A DNA stretch of 34,665 nt from contig JAJYJP010000001.1 of the NCBI GenBank assembly GCA_021789395.1, positions 1 through 34,665 of the forward strand, given 5' to 3'. Both the position numbers and the translations under genes were made by a program. Below are positions 30,585 to 34,665 of the stretch, in pieces. The notes under the pieces were generated by a model. The model was given only the letters and a program-made list of their open reading frames with translations, did not search any database and was not told where the DNA came from. How positions within the stretch are numbered: the first letter of the stretch is position 1; the number at the start of each line of letters is the position of its first letter. This DNA comes from a bacterium. GTDB lineage: Bacteria > Patescibacteriota > Minisyncoccia > Moranbacterales > UBA2206.

Positions 30585-30613
30585 ATAATAGGTTATTTTG
30601 CAAGTTTTGTCAA
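30585..30613 (-). promoter_or_regulatory. Sigma-70-type promoter of the RNase P RNA gene
   Basis: The minus strand reads TTGACA (30613-30608), a 17-base spacer and TATTAT (30590-30585). The start point would be near 30578, leaving a leader of about 28 bases before the mature 5' end. An AT-rich inverted repeat overlaps the -10 region. Confidence 0.8.
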
Positions 30614-30691
30614 TCTGTTTTTGCGTTAAAAAATCGCGCCTAAATATGTCCGATTTTTAATTTTAGAGACTTGATGACCTAAATTCAACAT

Positions 30692-31792
30692 TTACTCGGC
30701 CTCCATCCGCTTCAACATATTCGCCAACCGTGATTCAGATAAGCATTGCGCTCCGGGCGGATCGGCTATTTTTTGCAAAATCATTTTTTTCTCACCATTG
30801 CTTTTGAAAAGTCCGAAATCATATTCCGGCGAAAAGGTCTTACCGATGATTTTTCCGAACCAATCTTCCGGCTCTTCGTCGGTCAGCTCGAAGAAACACA
30901 CTTCCGCCGGCAAGCGATCGCCTCTTTTTTTCAATTCTTCCAATATTTTGCGCAATGCCTTAAAAAAAGACTCGAAGAACTCCACTTGCTTTTTTTCATT
31001 CCCCCAAAATCCATTAGTCGGAAAGCCCACCTCGCCTATCTCGTATTCAACCTCCCAATTAGAGATCGTCTCAAAAACTTCCTGAAGTTTATCTAATTGC
31101 CCGAACCAGTTACTGCGTTGCCATCCTGCCTCCCGGATCGGCCAATGCCAAAGACCGGGAAAATAATTAAGACTCACGACATCGAAATTATCTCTGATTT
31201 TTTCAAATTCTTTGAGATAGTCGTCGATCCAGACGCCCAAACGGAAAATCGATGTCAAATTTCCCACCAGCAAAGATGCAACGATTTTAATATCAGGATT
31301 ATAGTCAAAAAAAATTTTCCGCGTAATCCGGCAGAGTCTGGGCAAATCTTCCGCATTGATCGGATTATAAACAAAATTGTTCAGTTCATTTAAGATTTGA
31401 ATTTTGCCAATTTTGTACCCAGGATCCGCTTCCAGATATTTTTTAACTTCTTCAATGTATCGCTCATAAGCCTCGAAAAATTTTATCCTATCTTTTTTGT
31501 AAAATTCGATTGCCCAACGGGGCGGATTGGAAAATATGATGGTTGGCGGGTTTAGCCCGCTTTTTTCCATTACGCCTTTGGCTGCCGCATAGCGATTGAG
31601 TTGATCATGGTCAAACTCCCCCGGTTCAGGTTCGATCTTTTTCCAATGCCAGTCATAATGTATCGCTTCAATCCCTTCTTTCGGAAGACTCGAGTAAATT
31701 TTCCGCAACCTTTCCGAATTCGCCAGAGTTACGTAATCCACGCTGTGATCAATAGCGGAAAATCTCAGGTTGAACTGCGGATCTTTGGCCAT
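30692..31792 (-). CDS. Cytoplasmic TIM-barrel glycoside hydrolase (clan GH-A-like)
   Basis: The 366-residue protein has no signal peptide or membrane segment. HYDWHWKKIEPEPGEFD near 45 is typical of GH-A enzymes (as in families 5, 10 and 39). The probable acid/base is E136 in QILNELNN and the nucleophile E254 in YEIGEVGFPTNG. IIFSNPPRWA near 85 and VVSLNYFPGLWHW near 205 fit barrel strands. The exact family and substrate cannot be decided by eye; a beta-glycosidase or xylosidase-like role is possible. It lies alone, upstream of the RNase P RNA gene and back to back with the PrsW-like gene. Confidence 0.75.
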   Translation of the reverse strand: MAKDPQFNLRFSAIDHSVDYVTLANSERLRKIYSSLPKEGIEAIHYDWHWKKIEPEPGEFDHDQLNRYAAAKGVMEKSGLNPPTIIFSNPPRWAIEFYKKDRIKFFEAYERYIEEVKKYLEADPGYKIGKIQILNELNNFVYNPINAEDLPRLCRITRKIFFDYNPDIKIVASLLVGNLTSIFRLGVWIDDYLKEFEKIRDNFDVVSLNYFPGLWHWPIREAGWQRSNWFGQLDKLQEVFETISNWEVEYEIGEVGFPTNGFWGNEKKQVEFFESFFKALRKILEELKKRGDRLPAEVCFFELTDEEPEDWFGKIIGKTFSPEYDFGLFKSNGEKKMILQKIADPPGAQCLSESRLANMLKRMEAE

Positions 31793-31924
31793 ACTTTTGA
31801 ATTATTGACTTTATCCATTTACTACAAAAAATCCGCCCGAATATTAAAATCGGATGTTTCAGGGTTTCTGCAGTTAAATGTCCGCTTGTTTGTATTAGGT
31901 TATACAAAAATAATAAGCGCCTCC

Positions 31925-32476
31925 ATGCTTCACAAACCAGACCTGAAAGAAAATTTATTTTTCCTGTTTTCCGGAATGGTCATCAGCGTTCCATTTCCCT
32001 TTCTCGTGGAAAATGTAACGGCCTATTTTTTTAGCACAAGACTGCCACCCACCATAGCGGACATTATTTTGGTCGCATTGATCGCGCCGGTCTTTGAAGA
32101 ATTTGCCAAGGCTTATCCGCTTTTTTACCGCCATAGCGAAACGGAAAGGAGCCTTTTTAAGATGGGACTCCTGACCGGACTGGGTTTTGGCATTGCCGAG
32201 ATGCTTTTTTATGTCATCGGCGCCGGCGTTCCGATCCTCGCCCGCTTGCCGGCCCTTATCTTTCACGCCACGAATACCTCGATCGTCGGTTACGGCGTCG
32301 CCAAGAAAAAAGATTTTGCTTTTTATTCGATCGCGGTCGGTCTCCATTTCCTGAACAATATCTCGGCAATGTTCGGAATGGCCTGGGTTTTTATCGGCAT
32401 TCCAGCCACTTTGGCCTCTTACTTTTTATCGATCTATCTTTACAATAAAACGACTGAACGAGTTAAAAGTTTTTAG
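31925..32476 (+). CDS. PrsW-like intramembrane metalloprotease
   Basis: This is the only convincing plus-strand gene. The 183-residue protein has about five or six membrane segments and the pattern of PrsW/CPBP glutamic-type proteases. The pattern is E58-E59 in APVFEEFAK, E92 in GFGIAEMLFYV, H114 in IFHATNTS and H141 in GLHFLNN. In Bacillus PrsW cuts anti-sigma factors; here the target is unknown. The open frame reaches back to 31601 through the antisense of the glycosidase gene, but that part has no protein-like character, so I start at the ATG at 31925. It meets the GH18 gene tail to tail with 3 bases between. Confidence 0.8.
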   Translation: MLHKPDLKENLFFLFSGMVISVPFPFLVENVTAYFFSTRLPPTIADIILVALIAPVFEEFAKAYPLFYRHSETERSLFKMGLLTGLGFGIAEMLFYVIGAGVPILARLPALIFHATNTSIVGYGVAKKKDFAFYSIAVGLHFLNNISAMFGMAWVFIGIPATLASYFLSIYLYNKTTERVKSF

Positions 32477-32479
32477 GAA

Positions 32480-33661
32480 TTATTTTAAAGTTTTGTTTAA
32501 CATCGGAAAAAGTTGCGGATCAGAAGAACCGTCGATCTTGAACAGACTTATGCCCTCGATATGCAAAGTTTGCGCTATGGAAATTTTCTGTCGAATAGAT
32601 GCGGCGTCTTCAAAAGTCACCAGATGCTCGCCGTCAGACGCCAGATAAGTAAAGGAGAGTTCTCCGCCCGACGTTCTTTGCGGAACAACGTTGTGCGCCT
32701 TAGCTTCGGCTATCGCCGCCGGATAACTGATGCTGCCAATGTCAGTGTATTCGTAAGTGTTTGCGGTTTTTGTAACGTGAAATTCCCATCCGTATGTTGG
32801 AATCCCCAGAATTAATTTCTGCGGAGAAATATAACGCAGTGCATATTCCAGCACTTGCTTTACCCATTGATTATCGGCGTTGGGCGCGTACGGGCTGGAT
32901 GCCGTGTTTTCAAAACTCTGCGCCCGATAAACCTGAAAGACTTCGTCATAGGCCATCACCCGAACACTATCGCAATATTGGTCCAAGGCGGAAAAATCAT
33001 TGGCATAACTCATCGCCCGCGTACCGGTCCACCCGGTCGGCGGCAAATCTTGCGTGCGCGCTTCGACCGTACAATCCAGAGTTTTGCCCAAGGGCTGTAA
33101 TTTCTGATGGAGATCCTCGAGGAACGAGGAAAAATTATTCCGATCGGCAACATCCTTTCCTTCGTAATCAATATCGACGCCGGGAAAATTATTTTTCTTA
33201 AGCATGCTGACAATCGCATCGATATGATTATCCAAAAGCGTCGGATCAGTAAACACTTTGTGCATCGCCAGAGCGTCGGTCCACAGGATCGTCGGCACGA
33301 CTTGGACATTCGCAGCTTTAGCTTCTTGGAACAGCTGCGACCACGGCGCAGAATTTATTTGTGCCGTATCGATCAAACTGCCGTCCGGAGCAACGCTAAA
33401 AGCGAACGGATTGATTTCGCTGAAGAGATTTAAATTTCCCTGCAAAGAAGCCACACCTTCGGTTTTCCGCCAATACGGAATCCAGCCAGAAACAAAAAAC
33501 GAATTATCGCCAGGAGAAACTGCGGCTATTTTTTTCGCGTCGGATACTGCAGTTTTTTTCTGGTCAGGACTTTTTTTATTCGTGGAATAAAAAATTAGAC
33601 TTGTCGCCAAAAGCGCCAAAACAAAAGCAATTAGAACAACAAAATTAATTTTTCTTAACAT
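32480..33661 (-). CDS. Membrane-anchored GH18 glycoside hydrolase
   Basis: The 393-residue protein has a signal anchor (about 7-25) and a GH18 TIM barrel. FFVSGWIPYWRK near 55 is the first strand. The catalytic motif is FPGVDIDYE with the acid at E167 and D163 and D165 before it; the first Asp of the usual D-G-x-D-x-D-x-E is replaced (P160). VRVMAYDEVF near 235 and KLILGIPTYGWEF near 285 are further GH18 strands. The layout resembles YaaH/SleL peptidoglycan N-acetylglucosaminidases more than secreted chitinases. It probably trims wall or host/neighbour glycans outside the cell. It converges with the PrsW-like gene. Confidence 0.88.
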   Translation of the reverse strand: MLRKINFVVLIAFVLALLATSLIFYSTNKKSPDQKKTAVSDAKKIAAVSPGDNSFFVSGWIPYWRKTEGVASLQGNLNLFSEINPFAFSVAPDGSLIDTAQINSAPWSQLFQEAKAANVQVVPTILWTDALAMHKVFTDPTLLDNHIDAIVSMLKKNNFPGVDIDYEGKDVADRNNFSSFLEDLHQKLQPLGKTLDCTVEARTQDLPPTGWTGTRAMSYANDFSALDQYCDSVRVMAYDEVFQVYRAQSFENTASSPYAPNADNQWVKQVLEYALRYISPQKLILGIPTYGWEFHVTKTANTYEYTDIGSISYPAAIAEAKAHNVVPQRTSGGELSFTYLASDGEHLVTFEDAASIRQKISIAQTLHIEGISLFKIDGSSDPQLFPMLNKTLK

Positions 33662-33700
33662 GATTGCTTATTTTCCCATATCTCCCGATAAAAATCAATA

Positions 33701-34102
33701 CTACTTTTCAGTCGTTTTTCCGCCGAATTCATCTGTCATATCGGCCATGGCATCATTCTTTGTTTTGTGCACCACGCCGTCTCGATGTTCCGGTGGAGAG
33801 TAAATTGTGTAGATCTTCATCGGTTCTGCAGTTGAAGTGTTGATGATATTGTGTCTGGTTCCGGCCGGAATCACGATCGCATAACCGTCTGCAATAGCGT
33901 GCTCCGCGCCATCCAGAGCTGCTTTGCCCGCACCTTTTTCGATCCGGATAAATTGGTCAAGTGCGTGCACCTCCTCTCCAATCTCTTCGTTGGGTAAAAG
34001 GCTCATCACCACCAATTGGCTATGTTTGGCCGTATAGAGAACTTTGCGAAAATTGTCATTTTCTTCCGTCACTTTTTCTATATTTGCAATATATCCTTTC
34101 AT
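33701..34102 (-). CDS. Small cupin-domain protein
   Basis: The 133-residue protein is a single cupin barrel. The first motif EEVHALDQFIRIEKGAG gives metal-ligand candidates H46, Q50 and E55, and the second motif IPAGTRHNIIN gives H84. The second His of the usual H-x-H is missing, and Q50 may take its place. Such proteins are often annotated as mannose-6-phosphate isomerase-like, but the true reaction is unknown. It has no ribosome binding site and lies downstream of the SPW protein gene, from which a hairpin separates it. Confidence 0.85.
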   Translation of the reverse strand: MKGYIANIEKVTEENDNFRKVLYTAKHSQLVVMSLLPNEEIGEEVHALDQFIRIEKGAGKAALDGAEHAIADGYAIVIPAGTRHNIINTSTAEPMKIYTIYSPPEHRDGVVHKTKNDAMADMTDEFGGKTTEK

Positions 34103-34133
34103 ATTTTTAATAATTTAGTTTATTTTATTCCGA

Positions 34134-34166
34134 CAAAAGACCGGATCCTCCTTGTCCGGCCTTTTG
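34134..34166 (-). terminator. Terminator hairpin after the SPW-repeat gene
   Basis: Twelve-base arms (34134-34145 and 34155-34166) pair except for one G-T wobble, with a 9-base loop. The T run is part of the descending stem (CTTTTG). It lies 15 bases after the stop of the 34182-34559 gene. Confidence 0.6.
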
Positions 34167-34181
34167 CTTTTCAAAATTTCA

Positions 34182-34559
34182 TTATCTTCTTTCGTCTTTG
34201 TCCTTATCCTTATCATGACCAGCGTGAACCATTGCGGCAGAACCGCTCCAACCGCTAAAAACTATCACGAGAACACCGGTTATGATATCGCTCCACAATA
34301 GACCCGCGTTACTTCCGAACAAAAAAGGAGAAATTACAAGCCAGACACCCAAAATAATGTTGATCCAGGTGATCCCCCCTGTCGTTTCCGGCGTAAACGC
34401 CCGGATCAACGATACGATTGCGACAATGATACCGACAATCACAGCGTTAGTAGCCTGCCCTGCATTGGGAAAAATTATCACCAACGGCGAAATGATCAAC
34501 CATATTCCCAATATGATATTTATGATGCTCGCGGTTGTAGATTGAGTTCTATCAGCCAT
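34182..34559 (-). CDS. SPW-repeat membrane protein
   Basis: The 125-residue protein has two tandem repeats, each with two membrane segments and the SPW-type motif (IILGIWLIISPLV near 15 and IILGVWLVISPFL near 68). Four membrane segments in all are followed by a charged tail (HDKDKDKDERR). SPW-repeat proteins are found in many bacteria, and their function is unknown. The ATG at 34559 has a full Shine-Dalgarno sequence (AAGGAGGTGAT), which is rare in this window. A hairpin follows the gene, so it is probably a single-gene unit. Confidence 0.88.
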   Translation of the reverse strand: MADRTQSTTASIINIILGIWLIISPLVIIFPNAGQATNAVIVGIIVAIVSLIRAFTPETTGGITWINIILGVWLVISPFLFGSNAGLLWSDIITGVLVIVFSGWSGSAAMVHAGHDKDKDKDERR

Positions 34560-34562
34560 AAT

Positions 34563-34573
34563 ATCACCTCCTT
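34563..34573 (-). promoter_or_regulatory. Consensus ribosome binding site of the SPW-repeat gene
   Basis: AAGGAGGTGAT on the minus strand is a complete match to the 16S rRNA tail complement, with seven bases between GGAGG and the ATG at 34559. Confidence 0.8.
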
Positions 34574-34587
34574 CTTTAGTTGATTTT

Positions 34588-34616
34588 AATTTATTAATTT
34601 ATTAAAAAATATGCAA
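34588..34616 (-). promoter_or_regulatory. Weak promoter candidate of the SPW-repeat gene
   Basis: The minus strand reads TTGCAT (34616-34611), a 17-base spacer and TAAATT (34593-34588), 28 bases before the ATG. The surrounding DNA is very AT-rich, so chance matches are likely. Confidence 0.25.
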
Positions 34617-34665
34617 TTTTTATTACAAATCCTTTACTTCTTTATTTCTTTCTATTTCTATTTCA

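Noticed and set aside
31601..31924. N-terminal extension of the PrsW-like protein frame
   Set aside because: It runs antisense through the start of the glycosidase gene and shows no protein-like domain. The membrane protein clearly begins at the ATG at 31925.
1..34665. CRISPR arrays, insertion sequences, toxin-antitoxin pairs and phage genes
   Set aside because: I looked for regularly spaced repeats, transposase motifs, small paired frames and structural phage genes and saw none.

Overview
The window looks like a chromosomal segment from a Candidate Phyla Radiation (Patescibacteria) bacterium, most likely of the Parcubacteria type. This is an inference from gene content and style. Genes are tightly packed and almost all lie on the minus strand, with spacings of a few bases and several short overlaps. 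Most starts lack a clear Shine-Dalgarno sequence, DivIC/FtsB-like and SurA/PpiC-like proteins follow lepA, and a DUF4012 protein sits beside murJ. TGA is used as a stop codon (for example at 7981, 8837 and 11953), so the recoded UGA=Gly lineages (SR1, Gracilibacteria) are excluded. No tRNA, rRNA, CRISPR array, transposase or phage gene was seen.

Layout, read in the minus-strand direction of transcription (right to left). 34560-32480: an SPW-repeat membrane protein, a cupin and a membrane-anchored GH18 hydrolase. 31925-32476 is the only rightward gene, a PrsW-like intramembrane protease, and it converges on the GH18 gene. 31792-30692 is a cytoplasmic TIM-barrel glycosidase. 30550-30220 is the RNase P RNA, with a near-consensus sigma-70 promoter. 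30138-20239 is a surface-polysaccharide region: polyprenyl-phosphate sugar transferase, GT4, Wzz-like protein, two more GT4 enzymes, a DUF4012 protein and the flippase MurJ, ending in a strong palindromic terminator. 20174-16692 holds lepA, a 37-residue membrane peptide that is easily missed, an FtsB/DivIC-like protein and a parvulin. 16630-16448 is a ferredoxin.

16315-10808 looks like one protein quality-control operon: an HtrA protease that stops where its PDZ domain should begin, ClpB, a multi-spanning membrane protein, and a second HtrA-like protein that keeps its PDZ domain but has lost all three catalytic residues. It ends at an intrinsic terminator. 10626-7981 holds three consecutive genes with signal peptides that I cannot assign to any family. 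They have much stronger ribosome binding sites than most neighbours and are bounded by terminator-like hairpins. This trio and the split/dead HtrA pair are the strongest candidates for undescribed biology.

7504-1 is a second sugar-nucleotide and polysaccharide block: a Wzz-like protein with a long cytoplasmic tail, rfbC-rfbB-rfbD, glyA, rfbA, galU and a GT4 enzyme cut by the window edge. Together these would supply dTDP-L-rhamnose and UDP-glucose to the glycosyltransferases, which would build a lipid-linked glycan on the carrier primed by the 28723-30138 transferase. All functional assignments come from motif recognition by eye; no database search was run.
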